The position numbers and the translations under genes are program-made. Below the pieces are notes generated by a model. The model was given only the letters and a program-made list of their open reading frames with translations, was not told the DNA's origin and did no database searches. This document shows positions 1 to 5,493 of a DNA stretch of 6,469 bases, in pieces. The DNA is taken from assembly GCA_040902425.1 (NCBI GenBank), contig JBBDXI010000029.1:1-6469 (forward strand), written 5' to 3'. The first letter of the stretch is position 1, and the number at the start of each line of letters is the position of its first letter. Origin of the DNA: JBBDXI01 sp040902425 (GTDB taxonomy: Bacteria; Planctomycetota; Phycisphaerae; Phycisphaerales; UBA1924).

Positions 1-205
1 GTGGGTGCCGGTGTTTGTGGTGCCGGTGGGGTTGCTGGGGTTTGCGGCGACCGTGGTGTGGGTGGGGCTCGTAGTGGGGTGGGTGGGGGGAGACGGCATG
101 GGCGGGCGCGGCGTTGGCGCTCAGGCCGCCCGTGGCACGGAGGAGCACCGACTTGGCCCCAGAGCTGGCCAAGTCGGTGGCACGACGGAAGGAGTGGCCC
201 CGTGA
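1..205 (+). CDS. C-terminal end of a membrane protein (5' truncated)
   Basis: This is the 3' end of a gene that begins before the window, read in frame from position 2 to a TGA at 203-205. The first 30 or so residues (W-V-P-V-F-V-V-P-V-G-L-L-G-F...) are strongly hydrophobic and look like one or two closely spaced membrane segments. About 35 glycine-rich, polar residues follow as a tail. The stop codon overlaps the GTG start of the radical SAM gene in a GTGA arrangement, which suggests an operon with translational coupling. The tail contains a perfect 13-bp hairpin (146-179), so the last residues may come from an inserted repeat rather than from the original protein. The family cannot be told from this fragment. 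An ATG at position 5 in this frame is probably internal, since the frame is open to the window edge. Confidence 0.5.
   Translation, partial: WVPVFVVPVGLLGFAATVVWVGLVVGWVGGDGMGGRGVGAQAARGTEEHRLGPRAGQVGGTTEGVAP
146..179. repeat. Perfect 13-bp hairpin just upstream of the radical SAM gene
   Basis: The arm CACCGACTTGGCC (146-158) and its exact reverse complement GGCCAAGTCGGTG (167-179) flank an 8-nt loop, CCAGAGCT. The hairpin ends 9 nt before the ribosome binding site of the radical SAM gene and lies within the last codons of the upstream frame. No T-tract follows, so it is not a classical intrinsic terminator. It could act in attenuation or processing between the two cistrons, or be a dispersed palindromic repeat. 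Confidence 0.75.
189..194 (+). promoter_or_regulatory. Ribosome binding site that fixes the radical SAM start
   Basis: AAGGAG lies 7 nt before the GTG at 202. It decides between GTG 202 and the in-frame ATG at 223, and argues against extending the frame to the window edge. Confidence 0.8.
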
Positions 206-1647
206 AGATCGGGTTGATCGCGATGAGCGGGATCCGGGCGGATGATCCGGAGCTGACGAAGCTGGGGCTGAGCATGCCGGGGATCATGGAGCGGGGGCAT
301 GTGATTGCTTCGCTGCCGTCGCTGTCGCTGCTGACTTTGGCGGGGGTGACGCCGGCGGATGTTGAGGTGGAGTATCGGGAGGTGCGGGATCTGGCGGAGG
401 TGGGGCTTGGCGGTTTGCGGGCAGGGTCGGACGAGGGAGCGCACGCACTGCTGCGCGGCGAAGACGCCGCGAGCAGTGGCACCCGGGCGCTGCCGATGGA
501 TTACGACCTGGTGGCGATCTCGTCGCTGTCGGCGCAGGTGCTGGATGCGTACGTGCTGGCGGACAGGTACCGGGCGGCGGGGGCGGCGGTGGTGATGGGG
601 GGGTTGCACGTCACGGCGGTGCCGGAGGATGCGGCGCCGCACTGCACGAGCATCGTGGTGGGGGAGGCGGAGGGGGTGTGGCCGCGGCTGGTGGAGGACT
701 TCCGGCGCGGGGGGATCGGGGGCTTGAAGCCTCGGTACGACGGGGATGGGTCGTTCGATCTGCGGCGGGCGCCGATGCCGCGGTACGAACTGCTGGAGGT
801 GGAGAAGTACAACCGGATCCCGGTGCAGACGTGCCGCGGGTGCCCGCACAAGTGCGAGTTCTGCGCGAGCTCGATCATGCTCACCGGTGGGTACAAGCTG
901 AAGCCGGTGGAGAAGGTGATCGCGGAGGTGCGGAAGGTCAAGAGCCTGTGGCGGCATCCGTTCATCGAGCTGGCGGATGACAACTCGTTCTGCTCGCGGG
1001 GGCACGCGCGGCGGCTGCTGGCAGCGCTGAAGGCGGAGCGGGTGCGGTGGTTCACGGAGTGCGACATCTCGATCGCGGAGGATGAGGCGCTGCTGGATGC
1101 GATGCGCGAGGCGGGGTGCCGGGAGGTGCTGATCGGGCTGGAGAGCCCGACGGCCGCCGGCCTCTCGGGGATCGAGCTGCGGCGGGACTGGAAGCTGCGG
1201 CAGCTGGACAAGTATGAGGAGGGCGTGCGGCGGATCCAGTCGCGGGGGATCGCGGTGAACGGGTGCTTCGTGCTGGGGCTGGATGGGGACACGCCGGCGA
1301 CGTTCGACGAGGTGTACCGGTTCGCGGAGCGGACGAGCCTGTTTGACGTGCAGGTGACGGTGATGACGCCGTTCCCGGGGACGCCGCTCTATGCGCGGCT
1401 GCTGGCGGAGGGGCGGATCCTGAGGCCGGGTGCGTGGAACAAATGCACGCTGTTTGATGTGAACTTTGTGCCGCGGGGCATGACGGCGGCGGAGCTGGCG
1501 GAGGGGTTCCGGGGGCTGATCTCGCGGGTGTACGACCCGGGGTTTATCCGGGCGCGGCGGGAGGGGTTCATCGAGCAGTGCCGGCGCGGGGCGGTGCGGC
1601 CGCTGCTGGGGGTGGATGGCAGGGAGTACTCGGCGGCGGTAGCCTGA
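202..1647 (+). CDS. B12-binding-domain radical SAM protein
   Basis: A 481-residue protein starting at GTG 202. Residues 1 to about 200 resemble the cobalamin-binding (Rossmann-like) domain of class B radical SAM enzymes: it opens V-K-I-G-L-I-A-M-S-G and later has Y-D-L-V-A-I-S-S, V-V-M-G-G-L-H-V-T and V-V-G-E-A-E. The usual D-x-H-x-x-G cobalamin loop is not evident. The radical SAM core has the 4Fe-4S motif C214-x3-C218-x2-C221, then E-L-A-D-D-N near 256, I-G-L-E-S at 311-315 and T-P-F-P-G-T-P-L-Y. The C-terminal tail resembles the domain that ends many proteins of this subfamily. Such enzymes cleave SAM reductively and often methylate or rearrange unactivated carbons; the substrate here is unknown. 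Residues of about 64-98 look like an insertion compared with my memory of the family, and contain a palindrome. The gene is probably coupled to the upstream membrane gene. Confidence 0.93.
   Translation: MKIGLIAMSGIRADDPELTKLGLSMPGIMERGHVIASLPSLSLLTLAGVTPADVEVEYREVRDLAEVGLGGLRAGSDEGAHALLRGEDAASSGTRALPMDYDLVAISSLSAQVLDAYVLADRYRAAGAAVVMGGLHVTAVPEDAAPHCTSIVVGEAEGVWPRLVEDFRRGGIGGLKPRYDGDGSFDLRRAPMPRYELLEVEKYNRIPVQTCRGCPHKCEFCASSIMLTGGYKLKPVEKVIAEVRKVKSLWRHPFIELADDNSFCSRGHARRLLAALKAERVRWFTECDISIAEDEALLDAMREAGCREVLIGLESPTAAGLSGIELRRDWKLRQLDKYEEGVRRIQSRGIAVNGCFVLGLDGDTPATFDEVYRFAERTSLFDVQVTVMTPFPGTPLYARLLAEGRILRPGAWNKCTLFDVNFVPRGMTAAELAEGFRGLISRVYDPGFIRARREGFIEQCRRGAVRPLLGVDGREYSAAVA
446..478. repeat. 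Palindrome inside the radical SAM coding sequence
   Basis: The arm CACTGCTGCGCGGCG (446-460), a 4-nt AAGA loop and the arm CGCCGCGAGCAGTG (465-478) form a 14-bp stem with one bulged base. It lies within codons of about 82-93 of the radical SAM gene, inside the segment that looks inserted. The reading frame stays open through it. Confidence 0.65.
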
Positions 1648-1694
1648 GCCTGAGTGCGTGTCGAGCGGATCAGCGGCGGGGGGCGGGGGGCGGC

Positions 1695-1700
1695 AAGGAG
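1695..1700 (+). promoter_or_regulatory. Ribosome binding site that fixes the start at 1708
   Basis: AAGGAG stands 7 nt before ATG 1708. The same frame also has a GTG at 1654, but that start would add 18 arginine- and glycine-rich residues and has no comparable site in front of it. Confidence 0.8.
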
Positions 1701-1707
1701 ACGGCCG

Positions 1708-2085
1708 ATGGTTCCCTCGTGGATCCGGGCGTTGCTGGTGGCCAACGGCGTGTACGACCTGGTGCTGGGCGCGGCGTTCCTGGTGGCGGGGGCGCGGATG
1801 TATGACGCGATGGGGGTGACGCCGCCGAACCACTGGGGGTACGTGCAGTTCCCGGCGGCGCTGGTGGCGGTGTTCGGGGCGGCGTTCCTGGTGGCGGCGC
1901 GGGCGCCCGGGCGGCACCGGGACATCGTGGCGATGGGCGTGTTCCTGAAGCTGGCGTACGCGGGGGTGGTGCTGGGGCACATGTTCAAGGGTTCGGTGCC
2001 GGCGCTGTGGACGGTGTTCGGCTGGATCGACCTGCTGATGGCGCTGCTGCTGGCGGCGGCGTGGAGCACGCTGGCGAAGCGGTGA
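1708..2085 (+). CDS. Small four-helix membrane protein of unknown function
   Basis: A 125-residue, very hydrophobic protein. Four likely membrane segments lie at about residues 8-28, 46-64, 73-91 and 99-119. Between the first two is a conserved-looking polar stretch, Y32-D33 ... P39-P40-N41-H42-W43-G44-Y45, and each half carries a membrane-embedded aspartate (D17, D108). This resembles small uncharacterised integral membrane proteins of about 120-140 residues, but I do not recognise a named family. The start at ATG 1708 is chosen because of the AAGGAG at 1695-1700. It follows the radical SAM gene by 60 nt in the same direction and could be on the same transcript, with no clear functional link. 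The 187 nt after it hold an inverted repeat, so co-transcription with the next gene is less certain. Confidence 0.85.
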   Translation: MVPSWIRALLVANGVYDLVLGAAFLVAGARMYDAMGVTPPNHWGYVQFPAALVAVFGAAFLVAARAPGRHRDIVAMGVFLKLAYAGVVLGHMFKGSVPALWTVFGWIDLLMALLLAAAWSTLAKR

Positions 2086-2115
2086 GGCGCGGGGCGAAGC
2101 TGCGCGAGGCGGGCG

Positions 2116-2252
2116 GAGTACGCAGAGGGCGCGGAGTTCACGCGGAGAGCGCAGAGGGGAGGGAACGCGCTGGGGTGTGCGGCGGCCCCCTGGTGGGAAC
2201 TCCCGTATTCGCTCTGCGCCTTCGACGTGACCTTGGCGCCCTCGGCGTACTC
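2116..2252. repeat. 137-bp inverted-repeat element with 41-nt arms (MITE-like)
   Basis: The left arm (2116-2156, beginning GAGTACGCAGAGGGCGC) and the reverse complement of the right arm (2212-2252, beginning GAGTACGCCGAGGGCGC) match at 33 of 41 positions, around a 55-nt centre. The left arm is itself built from G-C-R-G-A-G units spaced about 9-11 nt apart. No open frame of note lies inside. It fills most of the 187-nt gap between 2085 and 2273. It could be a non-autonomous mobile element or a dispersed intergenic repeat; no target duplication is obvious. Confidence 0.7.
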
Positions 2253-2272
2253 TTCGATCCCCCGGAGCGGTC

Positions 2273-3103
2273 ATGGACTACCTGCTCGTCTGCACGGTGT
2301 CGCTGGTGGTGGCGGGGCTGACCCTGTTCTCGGGGTTCGGGCTCGGGACGCTGCTGATGCCGGCGTTCGCGGTGTTCTTCGAGCTGGAGGTGGCGATCGC
2401 GGCGACGGCGGTTGTGCACCTGGCGAACAACGTGTTCAAGGTGTGGCTGCTGGGGCGGGGGGCGCCGCGCCGGGTGGTGGTGCTGTTCGGCGTGCCGGCG
2501 ATCGGCGGGGCGCTGGCGGGGGCGGCGCTGCTGCTGGCGCTCTCCGGCATCCCGCCGCTGTTCTCCTACGAGGCGGGGAGGGTCCGGGGGACGGTGGAGC
2601 CGATCAAGCTGGTGATCGCGGCGCTGCTGGCGGTGTTCGCGCTGCTGGAGGTGTCGCCACGGTTCCAGCGGCTGAGCTTCCCGGCGGCGCTGCTGCCGGT
2701 GGGCGGGGTGGTGTCGGGGTTTTTCGGGGGGCTGTCGGGGATGCAGGGGGCGCTGCGGGCGGCGTTCCTGGTGCGGGCGGGGCTGAGCCGCGACCAGTTC
2801 ATCGCGACGGCGGTGGTGGTCTCGACGATGGTGGACTGCACGCGGCTGCTGATTTACGCGATCGGGCTGACAGCGCTGGCGGGGGTGATCCCGGGGCTGA
2901 CGCGGCTGGGGGGGAAGGCGGACCTGGCGCGGGTGGGCGAGGCGCGGACGCTGGGGCTTATCGTGGCGGCGTCGCTGGCGGCGTTCGCGGGGTCGGTGCT
3001 GGGGGCGCGGCTGGTGAAGAAGGTGACGCTGCGGACGGTGCAGAAGGTGGTGGCGGTGATGCTGCTGGTGTTCGCGGGGGCGCTGGCGGCGGGGGTGATA
3101 TGA
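2273..3103 (+). CDS. TauE/SafE-family membrane permease (putative anion or sulfite exporter)
   Basis: A 276-residue integral membrane protein with about eight hydrophobic segments. It shows the two-fold internal symmetry of the TauE/SafE (DUF81) family. The N-terminal half has G21-F-G-L-G-T-L-L-M-P30 followed by an amphipathic stretch A-A-T-A-V-V-H-L-A-N-N. The C-terminal half has the paired glycine-rich G149-F-F-G-G-L-S-G-M-Q-G159, and then A-T-A-V-V-V-S-T-M-V-D. Family members move sulfite, sulfoacetate and other small organosulfur or carboxylate anions across the inner membrane; the substrate here cannot be read from sequence. The length is slightly above the usual 240-270. The start at ATG 2273 has a GGAG 5 nt upstream (2264-2267). 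An inverted repeat precedes the gene, and the stop codon touches a second repeat element, so it may be its own transcription unit. Confidence 0.9.
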   Translation: MDYLLVCTVSLVVAGLTLFSGFGLGTLLMPAFAVFFELEVAIAATAVVHLANNVFKVWLLGRGAPRRVVVLFGVPAIGGALAGAALLLALSGIPPLFSYEAGRVRGTVEPIKLVIAALLAVFALLEVSPRFQRLSFPAALLPVGGVVSGFFGGLSGMQGALRAAFLVRAGLSRDQFIATAVVVSTMVDCTRLLIYAIGLTALAGVIPGLTRLGGKADLARVGEARTLGLIVAASLAAFAGSVLGARLVKKVTLRTVQKVVAVMLLVFAGALAAGVI

Positions 3104-3194
3104 GATGTCGGATGTGGGATGTGGGATGTGGGGTGGGTTCCCGGCTCCCGATCGACATCCGACATCCGACATCCCACATCCCACATCCAACATC
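3104..3194. repeat. Inverted arrays of a 7-bp repeat (GATGTNG / CNACATC)
   Basis: Four head-to-tail copies of GATGTSG (3104-3131) are followed by a 22-nt spacer (3132-3153) and then by five full and one partial copies in reverse orientation (3154-3194: GACATCC three times, CACATCC twice, AACATC). The two arrays can pair into a stem of about 28 bp. The array begins on the base right after the TGA of the permease gene (3101-3103). It may act as a terminator-like or mRNA-protecting stem, or be a dispersed repeat. Unit number and the S/N position vary, as in a tandem repeat that changes by slippage. Confidence 0.9.
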
Positions 3195-3227
3195 TGTAGG
3201 ATGGGCTTGCGAAAGGGGGCGGGGCGG

Positions 3228-3902
3228 ATGGCCAAGAAGGGTGGAGCGGAGCGGGGGCCCCCAGGGAGACGCCGAGTGAGCAGCACGCCGGTACTGGAGC
3301 CGCCGCGTGGGAAGGCGGGGGGTGCGGGGCAGAGCGTCCGGTTCATCCGGGAGTTCCTGAGCCACCCGAAGCGTGTGGGGGCGGTGGCGCCGAGCTCGCG
3401 GTTCCTGGCGGAGAAGATGGTGGAGGGGGTGAACTTTGCGCGGGCGGGGGTGGTGGTGGAGTACGGTCCGGGGACGGGGGCGTTCACGCGTGAGATCGTG
3501 GCGCGGCTGGCGCCGGGGGCGAGGTATTTCGCGGTGGAGCTGAGCCCGCGGATGGCGCGGGAGTGGCGGCGGCGGCACCCGGGGCTGAGGGTGCACCGCG
3601 ACAGCGTGGCGAACATGCGGGCGATCTGCGATGCGGAGGGCGTGGAGAGCGTGGATGTGATCGTCAGCGGGTTGCCGTGGGCGAGCTTCGACGAGGGGCT
3701 CCAGCGGGAGTTGCTGGGCGCGACGGCGGCGGTGCTGCGCCCGGGGGGGGCGCTGGTGACCTTCGGGTACCGGGGGGCGTCGATGCTGCCGGCGGCGCGC
3801 CGGTTCCGGAAGCTGCTGCCGGAGTATTTCTCGAGGGTGTCGCGGGCGCGGTACGTGTGGCGGAACCTGCCGCCGGCGTTCGTGATCCGGTGTTCGAGGT
3901 AG
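3228..3902 (+). CDS. PmtA-like SAM-dependent methyltransferase (putative phospholipid N-methyltransferase)
   Basis: A 224-residue soluble class I methyltransferase. The N-terminal third carries F-I-R-E-F-L-S-H-P-K-R-V-G-A-V-A-P-S-S-R, a typical opening of the PmtA/COG3963 family, which resembles rRNA adenine dimethylases. The SAM-binding motif I is E78-Y-G-P-G-T-G84, followed by the acidic residue in F-A-V-E-L-S-P. The post-II motif is S-G-L-P-W (G148-W151), at the place where the dimethylases have N-P-P-Y. Relatives methylate phosphatidylethanolamine towards phosphatidylcholine, though many members are untested. The frame is open from ATG 3105, but that start lies in the heptamer repeat and is rejected. 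ATG 3228 has an AGGGGG 8 nt upstream. GTG 3276 has an AGGGAG 7 nt upstream and would give 208 residues, closer to the family length, so the start remains uncertain. Confidence 0.87.
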   Translation: MAKKGGAERGPPGRRRVSSTPVLEPPRGKAGGAGQSVRFIREFLSHPKRVGAVAPSSRFLAEKMVEGVNFARAGVVVEYGPGTGAFTREIVARLAPGARYFAVELSPRMAREWRRRHPGLRVHRDSVANMRAICDAEGVESVDVIVSGLPWASFDEGLQRELLGATAAVLRPGGALVTFGYRGASMLPAARRFRKLLPEYFSRVSRARYVWRNLPPAFVIRCSR

Positions 3903-4124
3903 GGCTGTTTGGTTCCCGCAGAGGACTCGCACCCCTTCAGGGTGCGGAGCACGATGGGCGGCTTCTGGGGGTTTCGCTCGAAGACTCGCTCAACCCCCGG
4001 CTACTGACTGCCAGCCCTTCGGGCTGAAGACCTGGGGCCTCACGGGGAGCGCTGTTGCACGGGTATTCGGTGATTCGATTCACTCCTATCACAGGATTCT
4101 TGTCACCGGCTGACCGGCGCTCGA
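3903..4124. other. Convergent intergenic region between methyltransferase and zinc-ribbon gene
   Basis: This 222-nt gap separates two genes that converge. Its left half holds the stem-loop cluster at 3929-4026. The right half (about 4034-4124) is less GC-rich than the rest of the window and I see no gene in it, only a small CCGG-CTGA-CCGG hairpin near 4107-4118. No T-tract terminator is evident for either gene. Confidence 0.7.
3929..4026. repeat. Cluster of three stem-loops (REP/BIME-like palindromic repeat)
   Basis: Three hairpins follow one another. The first is GCACCC (3929-3934), loop CTTCA, GGGTGC (3940-3945). The second is GGGGGTT (3967-3973) pairing with AACCCCC (3992-3998), with TCGCTC-GAAGAC-TCGCTC between them. 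The third is CAGCCC (4012-4017), loop TTC, GGGCTG (4021-4026). The composition and the C-C-C-T-T-C-N-G-G-G loops resemble REP-type intergenic repeats of planctomycetes as I remember them, which are thought to be moved by IS200-like REP-associated transposases. No such transposase is in the window. Lying between convergent genes, it may also help end transcription from both sides. Confidence 0.7.
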
Positions 4125-4808
4125 TCAGGTGTGACCGCACTCGGGGCACGCAGCGCCCGCGGGGAGGCCGGCGGTGCTGTAGCCGCAGTGGGGGCAGCGG
4201 GCGCGGCGGGTGCGCCGGCGGCGGCGGGCGGCGGCGCCGGCGGTGAGCAGGCCGAGCCAGGCGACGCCGAAGATCGCGGTGTCGAGGGCGAAGCCCCACC
4301 AGACGGGGCTGAGGGGGAGGGCGCGGGGGTTGAACTCGCTGTCGCGGGGGAGCTGGAGGCCGCCGCGCACGGTGTAGATGATGTCGGCGTTGGCGATCTG
4401 CGTCTTCCAGTGGACGGAGCAGGCGAGGGCGGGGAAGGGCCAGCCGGTGGCGTGGTACCAGGCCCAGACGTTGAGGTCGGCGAGCGAACCGGGCCGGAAA
4501 CGGCGGGGGAGCCGGCGGTAGTCGAACGCGCGGGCCTCGTAATCGGCGGCGGGGATCCACAACGACCTTCCGGAGCTCTGCATGTGCCAGTAGGCAACGG
4601 TGGTGTGCCAGGCGCTGCGGCCGCGACTGATCGACCAGATCTTGGTGTCGCCCTGGCGCCAGAGGCCCAGGTCGTCGGCGAGGCGCGGGCCATCCCAGGC
4701 GTTCCCCGGGGGCAGGAACATGGCGAGCCAGGCGAGGGCGACGGTGGTGGCAGCGCCGAGGATGAGGGCGAGCACGGCTGGGCGCGTCTGGGGGAGGCGG
4801 CCGGGCAT
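4125..4808 (-). CDS. Two-helix membrane protein with C-terminal zinc ribbon
   Basis: A 227-residue protein starting at ATG 4808-4806; the same frame has a stop 27 nt upstream and no other start in between. An N-terminal membrane segment (about residues 10-33) is followed by a tryptophan- and tyrosine-rich domain of about 130 residues. A second membrane segment (about 170-194), an arginine-rich stretch (R195-R204) and a zinc ribbon come next. The ribbon has C205-x2-C208 and C221-x2-C224, with G-Y and G-L-P between the pairs. By the positive-inside rule the ribbon should be cytoplasmic and the middle domain periplasmic. This C-terminal ribbon is frequent on otherwise unrelated small membrane proteins of Phycisphaerae; its job is unknown. 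No good ribosome binding site precedes the start. A terminator upstream separates it from the secreted-protein gene. Confidence 0.85.
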   Translation of the reverse strand: MPGRLPQTRPAVLALILGAATTVALAWLAMFLPPGNAWDGPRLADDLGLWRQGDTKIWSISRGRSAWHTTVAYWHMQSSGRSLWIPAADYEARAFDYRRLPRRFRPGSLADLNVWAWYHATGWPFPALACSVHWKTQIANADIIYTVRGGLQLPRDSEFNPRALPLSPVWWGFALDTAIFGVAWLGLLTAGAAARRRRRTRRARCPHCGYSTAGLPAGAACPECGHT

Positions 4809-4867
4809 CGGGGCAAGGGTAGTGCGGAGCGGGGTTCACGCGGGGCGCGGCGGGGCGGGCGCCCCCC

Positions 4868-4899
4868 AAGAAGAAGCCGGGGTCCGTGGGGACCCCGGC
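4868..4899 (-). terminator. Likely intrinsic terminator of the secreted-protein gene
   Basis: Read on the - strand, a perfect 10-bp stem, GCCGGGGTCC-CCAC-GGACCCCGGC (4899-4876), is followed at once by the T-rich run TTCTTCTT. It begins 37 nt after the stop codon of the gene at 4936-5367 and lies before the zinc-ribbon gene. The T-run is interrupted by C, so it may be of moderate strength. Confidence 0.7.
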
Positions 4900-4935
4900 G
4901 CGAGTGGCGAGAGCATTGAGCCGGCGCTGCGGTGT

Positions 4936-5367
4936 TCACCACTGGATGAACTTCGCCTTGCCGGGGCCGACGGAGATGACATCCCCGGGGGCGAAGAAGG
5001 GGAGCGGGGAGGGCCGGCCCGCCTTGGATGCCGACATGAAGAGGTAGCCGTAGCCGAAGCTGTCCACCTCGATGGTGCCGAAGGGGATGCCGTTGGCCGC
5101 GACCTCGTACTTGACGTTGGTCTGGGCCGACTTGAGGTGAATCTCGAGGTACTGCACGGGGTGCCGGCGCGTGGTGTACACCTCGCTGTACGTGGCCGCG
5201 AAGACGAGCTTCTCCGAGGAGAAGGTGGCGTAGAGGCTGTAGCGGTCGCTCGTGGGGGTGCCGGTGGGGTCGCGGGAGAGGTTGGGGTCCGTGGCCTGGG
5301 CCCAGGCGGGGGCGGCCACGAGGAGCAGGGACAGGGCGGACAGAATGATGGCGCGGAGCTTCGTCAT
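4936..5367 (-). CDS. Small secreted protein of unknown function
   Basis: A 143-residue protein starting at ATG 5367-5365. The N-terminus (M-T-K-L-R, then a hydrophobic core, ending A-P-A-W-A before Q-A) is a good Sec signal peptide, with likely cleavage after residue 23. The mature part of about 120 residues has no cysteine and alternates short hydrophobic strands: Y-L-E-I-H-L, V-K-Y-E-V-A-A-N-G, G-T-I-E-V-D-S-F-G-Y-G-Y and F-A-P-G-D-V-I-S-V-G. This suggests a small beta-sandwich, like the short exported planctomycete proteins with N-G-x-x-x-G-T and G-D-V-V-x-V elements, but I cannot name a family. The frame is open upstream to 5466, but those residues are arginine- and proline-rich and the GAAAGG at 5375-5380 supports the shorter form. 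It has its own terminator and probably its own promoter in 5368-5524. Confidence 0.82.
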   Translation of the reverse strand: MTKLRAIILSALSLLLVAAPAWAQATDPNLSRDPTGTPTSDRYSLYATFSSEKLVFAATYSEVYTTRRHPVQYLEIHLKSAQTNVKYEVAANGIPFGTIEVDSFGYGYLFMSASKAGRPSPLPFFAPGDVISVGPGKAKFIQW

Positions 5368-5374
5368 GGGCGAG

Positions 5375-5380
5375 CCTTTC
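5375..5380 (-). promoter_or_regulatory. Ribosome binding site that fixes the secreted-protein start
   Basis: GAAAGG on the - strand stands 7 nt before ATG 5367. It places the start directly in front of the signal peptide rather than 33 codons earlier. Confidence 0.65.
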
Positions 5381-5471
5381 GGTTGAGGGTCTCGACGTGT
5401 CCCGGGGCGCGGCGTGTGTGTTCGCCGCCGGAAGTGCATGCGACGCCGGGGCCGCGCGATGGTCATCCGAG

Positions 5472-5489
5472 GGCCATTTTTTTGTGGCC
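5472..5489. other. Short hairpin with a 7-base T/A tract in its loop
   Basis: GGCCA (5472-5476) and TGGCC (5485-5489) flank TTTTTTTG. In this GC-rich window the seven-T run is the only long A/T tract. It lies about 105 nt upstream of the secreted-protein start and 36 nt past the phosphoesterase stop. It could be an upstream promoter element for the former or part of the end of the latter; the stem is short. Confidence 0.4.
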
Positions 5490-5493
5490 ATCC

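Noticed and set aside
1..201. N-terminal extension of the radical SAM protein to the window edge
   Set aside because: The added residues are G-, R- and W-rich and unlike the family. A good AAGGAG precedes GTG 202, where the conserved N-terminus begins.
121..2274. A 717-codon open frame on the - strand opposite the radical SAM and small membrane protein genes
   Set aside because: It encodes R-, P-, H- and Q-rich sequence with no domain, and runs through intergenic DNA and an inverted repeat. It arises from the G-skewed codon choice of the true + strand genes.
3104..3194. CRISPR array
   Set aside because: The units are only 7 bp, directly adjacent without spacers, and present in both orientations.
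202..3902. A joint pathway of radical SAM enzyme, permease and methyltransferase, for example in lipid modification
   Set aside because: Only shared direction supports it. Repeats separate the genes and no substrate can be assigned, so I do not claim a system.
2138..3952. A 604-codon open frame on the - strand opposite the permease and methyltransferase
   Set aside because: The composition is low-complexity and crosses two repeat elements. The + strand frames carry clear family motifs, so this is a shadow.
4034..4124. Attachment site or tRNA remnant in the less GC-rich stretch
   Set aside because: No cloverleaf, T-loop consensus or repeated core is visible and no integrase is nearby.
4103..5491. 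A 462-codon - strand frame overlapping the zinc-ribbon and secreted-protein genes
   Set aside because: It passes over a terminator and gives P-, S-, A- and R-rich sequence. The other - strand frames have a signal peptide and a zinc ribbon.
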